Shown piece after piece: positions 15,378-21,825 of a DNA stretch of 23,664 bases. The notes under the pieces are model-generated. The model saw nothing but the letters and a program-made list of their open reading frames with translations. It had not been told where the DNA came from and searched no databases. Within the stretch, counting starts at the first letter, position 1. Each line of letters starts with the position of its first letter. A program made the position numbers and the translations under genes. The stretch is from Pseudonocardia sp. (GTDB lineage Bacteria > Actinomycetota > Actinomycetes > Mycobacteriales > Pseudonocardiaceae): contig JASLAP010000464.1 of assembly GCA_030147065.1 (NCBI GenBank), positions 1 through 23,664 on the forward strand. The letters run 5' to 3'.

Positions 15378-16055
15378 ATGGCCCGCCCGTTGCACGAGGT
15401 GGTCGAGGCGGGGTGGGCGCAGGCGCTGGAGCCGGTCGCCCCGGTGATCGCCGAGATGGGGGAGTTCCTGCGCGCCGAACTGGCCGCCGGGCGTCGCTAC
15501 CTGCCGTCCGGGCCGAACGTGCTGCGCGCGTTCACCCAGCCGTTCGCCGACGTCCGGGTGCTGATCGTCGGGCAGGACCCGTACCCGACCCCGGGGCACC
15601 CGATCGGGCTGTCGTTCGCGGTGGCACCGGAGACCCGCCCGGTGCCGCGCTCGCTGGCCAACATCTTCCGCGAGTACTCCGACGACCTCGGCCACCCCAC
15701 CCCGTCCAACGGCGACCTGACCCCGTGGACCGAGCAGGGCGTGCTGCTGCTCAACCGGGTGCTGACCGTGGAGCCGGGCAAGTCGGGGTCGCACCGCAAC
15801 AAGGGCTGGGAGAAGGTCACCGAGCAGGCCATCCACGCGCTGGTCGCCCGGGACGCCGAACCGCTGGTGGCGATCCTGTGGGGGCGCGACGCCGGCAACC
15901 TGGCCCCGTGGCTGACCGACGTGCCGATCGTGGCCTCGGCGCACCCCAGCCCGATGTCGGCCGACCGCGGCTTCTTCGGATCCCGCCCGTTCAGCCGGGT
16001 CAACGCGCTGCTGGAGGAGATCGGCGGCGAGCCGGTCGACTGGAAGCTGCCCTAG
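15378..16055 (+). CDS. ung: Uracil-DNA glycosylase, family 1
   Basis: A 225-residue DNA repair enzyme that removes uracil from DNA. Motifs are the water-activating loop VGQDPYPTPGHPIGLSF (Asp67), LLLNRVLTV with uracil-recognising Asn126, and HPSPMSADRGFFGSRPFSRVN (His189). The intercalating residue of the last motif is Met193 where E. coli and human enzymes have Leu; Met is a conservative change. Length and motif order are normal. The ATG at 15378 has a GAAGGAG Shine-Dalgarno sequence about 7 bases upstream. It ends before a strong terminator that faces rpmB. Confidence 0.97.
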   Translation: MARPLHEVVEAGWAQALEPVAPVIAEMGEFLRAELAAGRRYLPSGPNVLRAFTQPFADVRVLIVGQDPYPTPGHPIGLSFAVAPETRPVPRSLANIFREYSDDLGHPTPSNGDLTPWTEQGVLLLNRVLTVEPGKSGSHRNKGWEKVTEQAIHALVARDAEPLVAILWGRDAGNLAPWLTDVPIVASAHPSPMSADRGFFGSRPFSRVNALLEEIGGEPVDWKLP

Positions 16056-16079
16056 CCGCCGGTCCCGGGCCCCGGACGG

Positions 16080-16118
16080 CCGGGAGCCCGGGACGGCGGT
16101 GCCGCCCCGGGCTCCCGG
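16080..16118. terminator. Bidirectional inverted-repeat terminator between ung and rpmB
   Basis: A 13-bp perfect stem (16080-16092 with 16106-16118; arm CCGGGAGCCCGGG) encloses GGCGG/CCGCC, which can extend the helix inward. There is no T-tract, as is common in high-GC actinobacteria. It lies 25 bases after the ung stop and 24 bases beyond the rpmB stop, so it can serve both converging genes. Confidence 0.8.
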
Positions 16119-16141
16119 GATGCTCGCGCGGGGACCAGCGC

Positions 16142-16333
16142 TCAGGCGCGGGTCACCTTGCCGGCCTTCAGGCAGGACGTGCACACGTTGAGCCGGCGGC
16201 GGTTGCCCCCGGCGTCGGCGGTGCGCACGGTCTGGATGTTCGGGTTCCACCGGCGGTGGGTACGGCGGTGCGAGTGCGAGACGGACATGCCGAAGCCCGG
16301 ACCCTTTGCACAGACGTCGCAGACGGCAGCCAC
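16142..16333 (-). CDS. rpmB: 50S ribosomal protein L28, zinc-type
   Basis: A 63-residue ribosomal protein. Visible are CDVCAKGPGFGMSVSHSHRR at the N terminus and the WNPNIQTVR and CTSCLKAGKV segments. The two C-x2-C pairs (CDVC and CTSC) mark the zinc-binding C+ form; many actinobacteria also keep a cysteine-free paralogue for zinc starvation. The GTG at 16333 was chosen over an in-frame GTG at 16342 because GGGAG (16346-16342) is then at an ideal 8-base spacing and the length is normal for the family. The gene converges on ung and diverges from the DAK2 gene. Confidence 0.96.
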   Translation of the reverse strand: MAAVCDVCAKGPGFGMSVSHSHRRTHRRWNPNIQTVRTADAGGNRRRLNVCTSCLKAGKVTRA

Positions 16334-16353
16334 GTCGGACACTCCCTCGGGAT

Positions 16354-16379
16354 AGACGATCTGAGTAGCCCGGAGTTCC
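16354..16379 (-). promoter_or_regulatory. Candidate ECF-sigma-like promoter of rpmB
   Basis: On the minus strand GGAAC (16379-16375) is followed after exactly 16 bases by CGTCT (16358-16354), a spacing and sequence like stress-sigma (SigE-type) promoters. Transcription would start near 16348, just before the GGGAG ribosome site, leaving a very short leader. A housekeeping box (TACTCA, 16367-16362) fits less well. Confidence 0.35.
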
Positions 16380-16439
16380 CCCGGGGTCGCGATGGTCCAG
16401 GGTACCTGCGCGGCCCGGCGGACCGCGCGGCACCCTCGC

Positions 16440-16445
16440 TACCCT
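16440..16445 (+). promoter_or_regulatory. Candidate -10 box, leaderless start of the DAK2-domain gene
   Basis: TACCCT is separated by six cytosines from the GTG at 16452, so transcription would begin at or very near the start codon. No purine-rich ribosome site lies in between, consistent with a leaderless mRNA for the DAK2-recG pair. Confidence 0.45.
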
Positions 16446-16451
16446 CCCCCC

Positions 16452-18164
16452 GTGCCCCCCACCCTGGACTCCGCCCTGCTCACCGGCTGGGTGCGGGCGG
16501 CCACGCTGGCCCTCGAGCGGCACTGCGCGGAGATCGACCGGATCAACGTCTTCCCGGTGCCCGACGGCGACACCGGCACCAACCTGCTGCTGACGATGCG
16601 GTCCGCGATCGCCGCCGTCGAGCCGGTGCCGCACGGGGACCACGGTGACGACCACGGCGACGACCAGGGTGACGACCAGGGTGACGACCACGGTGACGGG
16701 GACGCGGACGGGAACGGCCACGGCGCGGCCAGCACGGTGGCCGAGGCGCTGGCCGCGGGCGCGCTGCGCGGGGCCCGCGGCAACTCCGGGATGATCATGT
16801 CGCAGGTGCTGCGCGGGGTGGCCGAGGCGGTGCGGGCCGGCGTGGGCGGGCACGCCGGCGCGGGCGGTGTGCTGGCCGACGCGCTGTCCCGGGCGCACCG
16901 GCTGGCCACCGCCGCGGTCAGCCGTCCCCAGCAGGGCACGGTGCTGTCGGTGCTGGCCGCGGCGGCGCGCGCCGCGATCGGCACCGGCGCGGCCCGGCTG
17001 GACGCGGTGGCCGACGCGGCCACGGTGGCCGCGGCGTCGGCCCTGCGGGCCACCACCCGCCAGCTGCCCGAGCTGTCCCGGGCGGGGGTGGTGGACGCCG
17101 GCGGGCTCGGCCTCTACGTGGTGCTCGACGCGCTGGCCGCGGTGGTCGGCGGCCGGCCCGGCACCACCGACCTGCCCGCCGCCGAGGCCGGCCCGGGGCC
17201 CGAGCGGCCCTGCCGGCAGGCCGTCCCCGCCCCGGACGAGGGGGACGGCGAGTACGAGGTCATGTACCTGCTCGACGGCTCCGACCCGGACCGGGTGGCC
17301 GCGCTGCGCACCGTCCTCGACGACCTCGGCGACTCGGTGACGGTCGTCGGCGGGGAGGGCGGGCTGTGGAACGTGCACGTGCACTGCGCGGACGCCGGGG
17401 CGGCCGTCGAGGCGGGGATCGCCGCCGGCCGGCCGCACCGGATCACCGTCACCCACCTGCCGGGTCCCGACATCGACGAGGGCCTGGCCGGCGGCTTCGA
17501 GCGCGAGCGCGCCGTGGTCATGGTCGTCACCGGGGCCGAGCTGGCCGAGCTGGCCCGGTCGGCCGGGGCGGAGGTCGTCGAGCGCGCGGCGGACGGCCCG
17601 GTCGGTCCGGCCGAACTGGTCGCGGCGCTGGCCGCCACCCGGGCCCGGCACGTCGTCCTGCTCCCCGACGACGTCGAGCTGACCGCCGTGGCCGAGCACG
17701 CCGCGTCGCGGATGCGGCGCCGGGGCCAGGAGGTGCTGGTCGTCCCCACCGCGTCGGTGCTGCAGGGGCTGTCGGCGCTGGCCGTGCACGATCCGCAGCG
17801 GCGCCCGGGGGAGGACGTGGTGGCGATGGCCGAGGCCGCGGCCGGCACCCGCACCGCGGGCCTGCTGGTCGCCGAGACCGAGGCGCTGACCTGGGTCGGC
17901 CGCTGCGAGCCGGGGGACGTGCTGGGCATCTCCGACGGCGAGGTGGTGCTGATCGCCCCGGACCTGGCTGTCGGTGCGCTGTGGTTGGCTCACCGCATGC
18001 TCACCGCAGGTGGTGAGATCGTCACGGCGCTGCTCGGCGACGGGGTCGACGTCGCGCTGGGCGACGGCCTGGCCGCCGACCTGCGCCGCACCCATCCCGA
18101 GGTCGACGTGGTGGTGCACCGCGGCGGGCAGCGGGACTACCCCCTCGTGCTGGGAGTGGAATGA
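16452..18164 (+). CDS. DAK2-domain protein (FakA/YloV-like fatty-acid kinase family)
   Basis: A 570-residue protein. The N-terminal Dak2 kinase domain (about 1-200) has the nucleotide/Mg loop FPVPDGDTGTN (34-44) and GARGNSGMIMSQVLRG (107-122). The middle region has VMYLLDGSDPDRVAALR and GGEGGLWNVHVHC. The C-terminal FakA-type domain contains VEVLVVPTASVLQG-like and GISDGEVVLIA segments. In Firmicutes, FakA phosphorylates FakB-bound fatty acids; the actinobacterial role is less clear. Between the kinase motifs lies an unusual Asp/Gly/His/Gln tract (about 61-91) made by a 12-bp tandem repeat. The start is GTG at 16452 just after a -10 box; an upstream ATG at 16392 would add non-family residues. 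The end overlaps recG (ATGA), a conserved neighbour. Confidence 0.88.
   Translation: MPPTLDSALLTGWVRAATLALERHCAEIDRINVFPVPDGDTGTNLLLTMRSAIAAVEPVPHGDHGDDHGDDQGDDQGDDHGDGDADGNGHGAASTVAEALAAGALRGARGNSGMIMSQVLRGVAEAVRAGVGGHAGAGGVLADALSRAHRLATAAVSRPQQGTVLSVLAAAARAAIGTGAARLDAVADAATVAAASALRATTRQLPELSRAGVVDAGGLGLYVVLDALAAVVGGRPGTTDLPAAEAGPGPERPCRQAVPAPDEGDGEYEVMYLLDGSDPDRVAALRTVLDDLGDSVTVVGGEGGLWNVHVHCADAGAAVEAGIAAGRPHRITVTHLPGPDIDEGLAGGFERERAVVMVVTGAELAELARSAGAEVVERAADGPVGPAELVAALAATRARHVVLLPDDVELTAVAEHAASRMRRRGQEVLVVPTASVLQGLSALAVHDPQRRPGEDVVAMAEAAAGTRTAGLLVAETEALTWVGRCEPGDVLGISDGEVVLIAPDLAVGALWLAHRMLTAGGEIVTALLGDGVDVALGDGLAADLRRTHPEVDVVVHRGGQRDYPLVLGVE
16644..16691 (+). repeat. Four 12-bp tandem repeats inside the DAK2-domain gene
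   Basis: The unit ggtgacgaccac/g occurs four times (16644-16655, 16656-16667 with one C for T, 16668-16679, 16680-16691), followed by a partial copy. It encodes Gly-Asp-Asp-His/Gln repeats at residues 65-80. The unit is in frame, so copy number can vary without frameshift. Confidence 0.9.
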
Positions 18165-20398
18165 CCGGGATCGGCACCGGGATCGACACCGGGATCGACA
18201 GTGGGATCGACATGGACACGCCGCTGCTCGGCGTGGTCGGCAAGAAGGCGGCCGAGCTGCTGGCCGCCCAGCTGGAGATCGCCACGGTCGGCGACCTGGT
18301 GCGGCACTACCCGCGCCGCTACGTCGACCGCGGCAAGCTCACCGACATCGCCGGGCTGGAGCTGGGCGAGCACGCCACGCTCATCGCCGAGGTCGAGCAG
18401 GCCACGCTGCGCCCGATGCGCGCGCGCCGCGGCCACCTGCTGGCCGTGGTGATCCGCGACGACCGGGGCGGCCGGCTCGACTGCACGTTCTTCAACGGGC
18501 ACCGGCTGAAGAACCTGATCACCCCGGGCACCCGGGCGCTGTTCTCCGGCAAGGTCGGCACCTTCCAGAGCAAGCTGCAGCTGACCCACCCGCAGTTCGA
18601 GCCGCTCGACGAGGACGACACGGTCCGGCCGTTCCTGTCGGTCTACCCGGCCACCGCCAAGGTGAGCTCGCAGATGATCGCCCGTTGCGTCCGCCAGGTC
18701 CTCGACGTGCTCGACGACCCCACCGACCCGCTGCCGGAGTCGCTGCGCCGCCGGGAGGGGCTGGCCGAGCTGGGCCGGGCGCTACGCCGCATCCACGTCC
18801 CGGAGACCGACACCGACATCCACGCCGCCCGCCACCGGCTGGTCTGGGACGAGGCGATGGGGGTGCAGCTCGCGCTGGCGCTGCGCCGCCACGCCACCGG
18901 TTCCCGGCCGGCCCCGGCCTGCCCGCCGCGCCCCGGTGGGCTGCTGGACGCCTTCGACACCCGGCTGCCGTTCGCGCTGACCGCCGGCCAGCAGCAGGTG
19001 GGCACCGAGATCGCCACCGACCTGGGCCGCGCGCACCCGATGAACCGGCTGGTGCAGGGCGACGTCGGGGCCGGCAAGACGATCGTCGCGCTGCGGGCGA
19101 TGCTGCAGGTCGTCGACAGCGGCCAGCAGGCCGCGATGCTGGCGCCCACCGAGGTGCTGGCCGCGCAGCACGCCCGGTCGCTGCGGGCCCTGCTCGGCCC
19201 GCTCGCGCAGGCCGGGGAGCTGGGCGCGGCCGAGGGCGCCACCCGGGTCACCCTGCTCACCGGGTCGCTGGGCGCGAAGGCCAAGCGCAGCGCGCTGCTG
19301 GCCGCGCAGTCCGGCGAGGCGGGCATCGTGGTCGGCACCCACGCCCTGATCCAGGACCGGGTCGGCTTCGCCGACCTGGGTCTGGTGGTGGTCGACGAGC
19401 AGCACCGGTTCGGGGTCGAGCAGCGCGACGCGCTGCGCGGGCGCGGCGAGCGGGCGCCGCACATGCTGGTCATGACGGCCACCCCGATCCCGCGCACGGT
19501 GGCCATGACCGTCTACGGCGACCTGCAGATCTCCGCGCTGCGCGAGCTGCCCGGCGGCCGGTCGCCGATCGCGACCACGGTGGTGCCGCTGGCCGAGAAG
19601 CCGCAGTGGTTCGAGCGGGTGTGGCGGCGGATCCGCGAGGAGGTCGCCGCCGGCCACCAGGCCTACGTGGTGTTCCCGCGCGTCGGCGGCACCGAGAAGG
19701 CCGACAGCCGGACCGACGACGCCGACCTGGTCGACCTGGACACCCCCGACGAGGGCGCGGACGCCGACGGCGACGCCCGCCGCGCCCCGCTGGCCGTGCT
19801 GGACATCGCGCCCCGGCTGGCCGAGGGCGCGCTGGACGGGCTGCGGCTGGGCATCCTGCACGGCAAGCTGCCGACCGACGAGAAGGACGCGGTGATGCGG
19901 GCCTTCGAGGCGGGCGAGCTCGACGTGCTGCTGGCCACCACGGTCATCGAGGTGGGCGTGGACGTGCCCAACGCCACCGCCATGGTCATCCTGGACGCCG
20001 ACCGGTTCGGCCTGTCCCAGCTGCACCAGCTGCGCGGGCGGGTCGGGCGCGGCTCGGCGCCGGGGGTGTGCCTGCTGGTCACCGAGGTGCCCGAGGGCAC
20101 CACGGCGCGCGAGCGGCTGGACGCGGTGGCCGGCACCACCGACGGGTTCGAGCTGGCCCGGCTGGACCTGGAGCTGCGCCGGGAGGGCGACGTGCTGGGC
20201 GCGCTGCAGTCGGGCCGGCGCTCCGGGCTGCGGCTGCTGAGCCTGCTGCGCCACGAGGACATCATCGCCAAGGCGCAGCTCTACGCCACCGACATCGTCG
20301 ACGGCGACCCCGGCCTGGCCCACCACCCGGGGCTGGCCGCGCTGGTCGGGGAGACCGTCGGCGACGAGGAACGGGCCGCCTACCTGGACAAGGCCTGA
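18161..20398 (+). CDS. recG: ATP-dependent DNA helicase RecG
   Basis: A 745-residue helicase that remodels stalled replication forks and branched DNA. It has the N-terminal wedge/OB domain (about 60-250; DCTFFNGHRLKNLI), Walker A GDVGAGKT (300-307), Walker B-type DEQH (412-415), TATPIPRT (439-446), ATTVIEVGVDVPNA and QLHQLRGRVGRG (620-631). An acidic insert (about 510-545) sits between helicase motifs. The ATG at 18161 overlaps the DAK2 stop (ATGA) and has GGGAG upstream; a later ATG at 18212 would drop the first 17 residues, which form an odd Gly-Ile-Asp repeat. A hairpin terminator follows directly after the stop. Confidence 0.97.
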   Translation: MTGIGTGIDTGIDSGIDMDTPLLGVVGKKAAELLAAQLEIATVGDLVRHYPRRYVDRGKLTDIAGLELGEHATLIAEVEQATLRPMRARRGHLLAVVIRDDRGGRLDCTFFNGHRLKNLITPGTRALFSGKVGTFQSKLQLTHPQFEPLDEDDTVRPFLSVYPATAKVSSQMIARCVRQVLDVLDDPTDPLPESLRRREGLAELGRALRRIHVPETDTDIHAARHRLVWDEAMGVQLALALRRHATGSRPAPACPPRPGGLLDAFDTRLPFALTAGQQQVGTEIATDLGRAHPMNRLVQGDVGAGKTIVALRAMLQVVDSGQQAAMLAPTEVLAAQHARSLRALLGPLAQAGELGAAEGATRVTLLTGSLGAKAKRSALLAAQSGEAGIVVGTHALIQDRVGFADLGLVVVDEQHRFGVEQRDALRGRGERAPHMLVMTATPIPRTVAMTVYGDLQISALRELPGGRSPIATTVVPLAEKPQWFERVWRRIREEVAAGHQAYVVFPRVGGTEKADSRTDDADLVDLDTPDEGADADGDARRAPLAVLDIAPRLAEGALDGLRLGILHGKLPTDEKDAVMRAFEAGELDVLLATTVIEVGVDVPNATAMVILDADRFGLSQLHQLRGRVGRGSAPGVCLLVTEVPEGTTARERLDAVAGTTDGFELARLDLELRREGDVLGALQSGRRSGLRLLSLLRHEDIIAKAQLYATDIVDGDPGLAHHPGLAALVGETVGDEERAAYLDKA
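18167..18214 (+). repeat. Four 12-bp tandem repeats at the recG start
   Basis: The unit gggatcgacacc occurs four times with 1-3 changes (18167-18178, 18179-18190, 18191-18202, 18203-18214), encoding GIGT-GIDT-GIDS-GIDM right after the initiator Met-Thr. The last unit ends with an in-frame ATG, an alternative start. The repeat precedes any conserved RecG sequence. Confidence 0.88.
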
Positions 20399-20419
20399 CC
20401 GGCCCGGTGCCCGGGCCGG
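20399..20419. terminator. Hairpin terminator after recG, shared with the convergent gene
   Basis: A perfect 9-bp stem, CCGGCCCGG / CCGGGCCGG, with a 3-base loop (20408-20410) begins at the base after the recG stop and ends 3 bases before the stop of the converging membrane-protein gene. It has no T-tract. Being symmetric, it can act in both directions. Confidence 0.75.
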
Positions 20420-20422
20420 GGT

Positions 20423-21331
20423 CTAGGCCAGGTCCTTCGGCCGCGCCGCGAGCGGCACCTCGGCCGGCCGGGTGCCCGGGTCGGCGCCCGGCAACTGGCC
20501 GCGGGCGGCCTCGTCGAGCGCGGCCTGCGCCGGCAGCGGCACCTGCAGCACGCCGGCCTGGTCGAGCTTGGCCAGCTCGGCCCGGGCCCGGGTGTAGGCG
20601 GCCAGCCGCTCGGGCTCGCTGTCGGAGTCCCGCGCCGTGGTCAGCAGCTTGATCACCCGCTCGACGGTGCCCCGCTCGGCCGGCGACAGCCCGGACAGCC
20701 GGATCCGCTCGGCGGCGTCGCGGGCCGCCTTCCAGGCCCGCTCGGCGCGGTCCACCGCCGAGACGAACCGCCCGGCGTGCTCGGCGCCGGGGAACACGTC
20801 GGAATCCAGGGACTGGGCCTCGGCGAACGCGTCGACGAACCGTCCGGTGCTGGGCACCGACACGTCGGCCAGCGCGGGCAGCCGCAGCACCTGCATGGCG
20901 TCGCACTCGAACGTGGCGTACTCCGTGCGCAGCTGGGCGAACCGGTCGCGGGCGTGCGCCCACACGCGGTCGGGACGCGGCGCCGCGGCGCGGCGGGCCG
21001 GGATCGGCGCCGTGCCCGCCGCGGTCGCCCGGTCCAGCCGCCGGCGCCGGTCGCGCCGGACCAGCGCGAGGGTCACCATGCCCAACAGGATCACCGGCAG
21101 CGCGTGGAACGCCACGAAGAGCCCGGTCGCCACGAGCACCAACATGGTGAAAGCGAGCATGAACGCACCCGCCAGGGCCAGCGGGGCCAGCGTCACCACC
21201 ACCAGCGGGCGGACCCGTCGGGCGGAGCGCCGATCGCCGCGACGGCGGCGCCGTGCCTGCTCGCGCAGGCGTCGGCCGTCCTCGAACGCCCTGCGGTGGC
21301 GGGAATGAGCGAACCCCGGATCGTGGCGCAC
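20423..21331 (-). CDS. Membrane protein of unknown function, basic N terminus and soluble C-terminal domain
   Basis: A 302-residue protein not recognised as a named family. It starts with a strongly basic stretch (residues 11-41; RREQARRRRRGDRR-like), then a hydrophobic region (about 42-92) likely to form two transmembrane helices in a hairpin, then a second basic patch (93-100). A helical, charged cytoplasmic domain (about 115-302) follows, with WAHARDRFAQLRTEYATFECD, AERAWKAARDAAERIRLSGL and a Pro-rich C terminus. Both ends are predicted inside. The GTG start at 21331 has AAGGAG only about 2-3 bases upstream, so the exact start is uncertain. It shares a terminator with recG and lies 108 bases from the small membrane-protein gene upstream, possibly in the same transcript. 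Confidence 0.75.
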   Translation of the reverse strand: MRHDPGFAHSRHRRAFEDGRRLREQARRRRRGDRRSARRVRPLVVVTLAPLALAGAFMLAFTMLVLVATGLFVAFHALPVILLGMVTLALVRRDRRRRLDRATAAGTAPIPARRAAAPRPDRVWAHARDRFAQLRTEYATFECDAMQVLRLPALADVSVPSTGRFVDAFAEAQSLDSDVFPGAEHAGRFVSAVDRAERAWKAARDAAERIRLSGLSPAERGTVERVIKLLTTARDSDSEPERLAAYTRARAELAKLDQAGVLQVPLPAQAALDEAARGQLPGADPGTRPAEVPLAARPKDLA

Positions 21332-21439
21332 CTCTCCTTGGTACCGCAGGGTGGTGCGCGGCGCACGGGTCCGATCGAGTTCGACCGGCCCGGCGCGGGC
21401 GTCCGTCTCAGCGACCGCACAGCTCGGCGGCCTGCCGGG

Positions 21440-21682
21440 TCAGCTCCCGTGGCGGCTCGGGGACCGGGTCCGGCGCTCGGACCGCAGGAACTGGACGTTG
21501 CGCACGACGACGAGCGCGGCCGCCGAGCCGATCACCAACCACAGCACCACGCCCGCCCGGGACTCGACGGTCAGCGGGACCACCACCAGCAGGGTGAGCA
21601 CGAGCAGCACGTCCGCCAGGACGAGCAGCGCGATGGTCACCGCCCGGCCCGAACGGTCGTCGGCCGCGCTCCCGTCGCTCAC
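21440..21682 (-). CDS. Small two-helix membrane protein of unknown function
   Basis: An 80-residue protein with a short polar N terminus, two hydrophobic helices (about 14-37 and 43-61) and a basic C terminus (LRSERRTRSPSRHGS), which predicts both ends in the cytoplasm. The GTG at 21682 was taken because the helices start soon after it; an in-frame ATG further upstream (21736) would add a non-hydrophobic, basic stretch. It is divergent from pyc. The call as a gene rests on hydrophobic pattern and codon style; no family recognised. Confidence 0.6.
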   Translation of the reverse strand: MSDGSAADDRSGRAVTIALLVLADVLLVLTLLVVVPLTVESRAGVVLWLVIGSAAALVVVRNVQFLRSERRTRSPSRHGS

Positions 21683-21733
21683 CCGACATTGGTACCGCCC
21701 CGGTCCGCGAGGCGGACGGCCACCCCCGGTGCG

Positions 21734-21745
21734 CACCGATCGGTG
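21734..21745. promoter_or_regulatory. 12-bp perfect palindrome upstream of pyc, possible operator
   Basis: CACCGATCGGTG is self-complementary over all 12 bases and lies in the 143-base divergent gap between the small membrane-protein gene and pyc. It is located about 40 bases before a candidate -10 box for pyc, a common position for a dimeric regulator site. No regulator can be named. Confidence 0.35.
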
Positions 21746-21786
21746 GCGGCGGTCTCCTCGTCCCGTCCCGGGCTCGACCGCGGCGG

Positions 21787-21792
21787 TAACGT
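21787..21792 (+). promoter_or_regulatory. Candidate -10 box of pyc
   Basis: TAACGT fits the TANNNT pattern and would start transcription about 25-28 bases before the pyc GTG, leaving a leader with the AGAGGAG ribosome site. No good -35 hexamer is visible at 17-18 bases upstream. Confidence 0.4.
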
Positions 21793-21825
21793 TCCCGGCT
21801 GATCGCCCCGACCGAGAGGAGCCCC

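Noticed and set aside
16334..16342. Earlier GTG start for rpmB at 16342
   Set aside because: It would overlap its own GGGAG ribosome site; the GTG at 16333 has ideal spacing and gives the family length.
16644..16691. Possible CRISPR-like array
   Set aside because: The units are only 12 bp, directly adjacent with no spacers, and keep the reading frame of a conserved gene.
15126..18119. Minus-strand open frame of 997 codons across ung and the DAK2 gene
   Set aside because: It crosses several real genes and a terminator, and its product is a Gly/Arg/Gln-rich shadow. A 997-codon gene through rpmB and two other genes is not credible.
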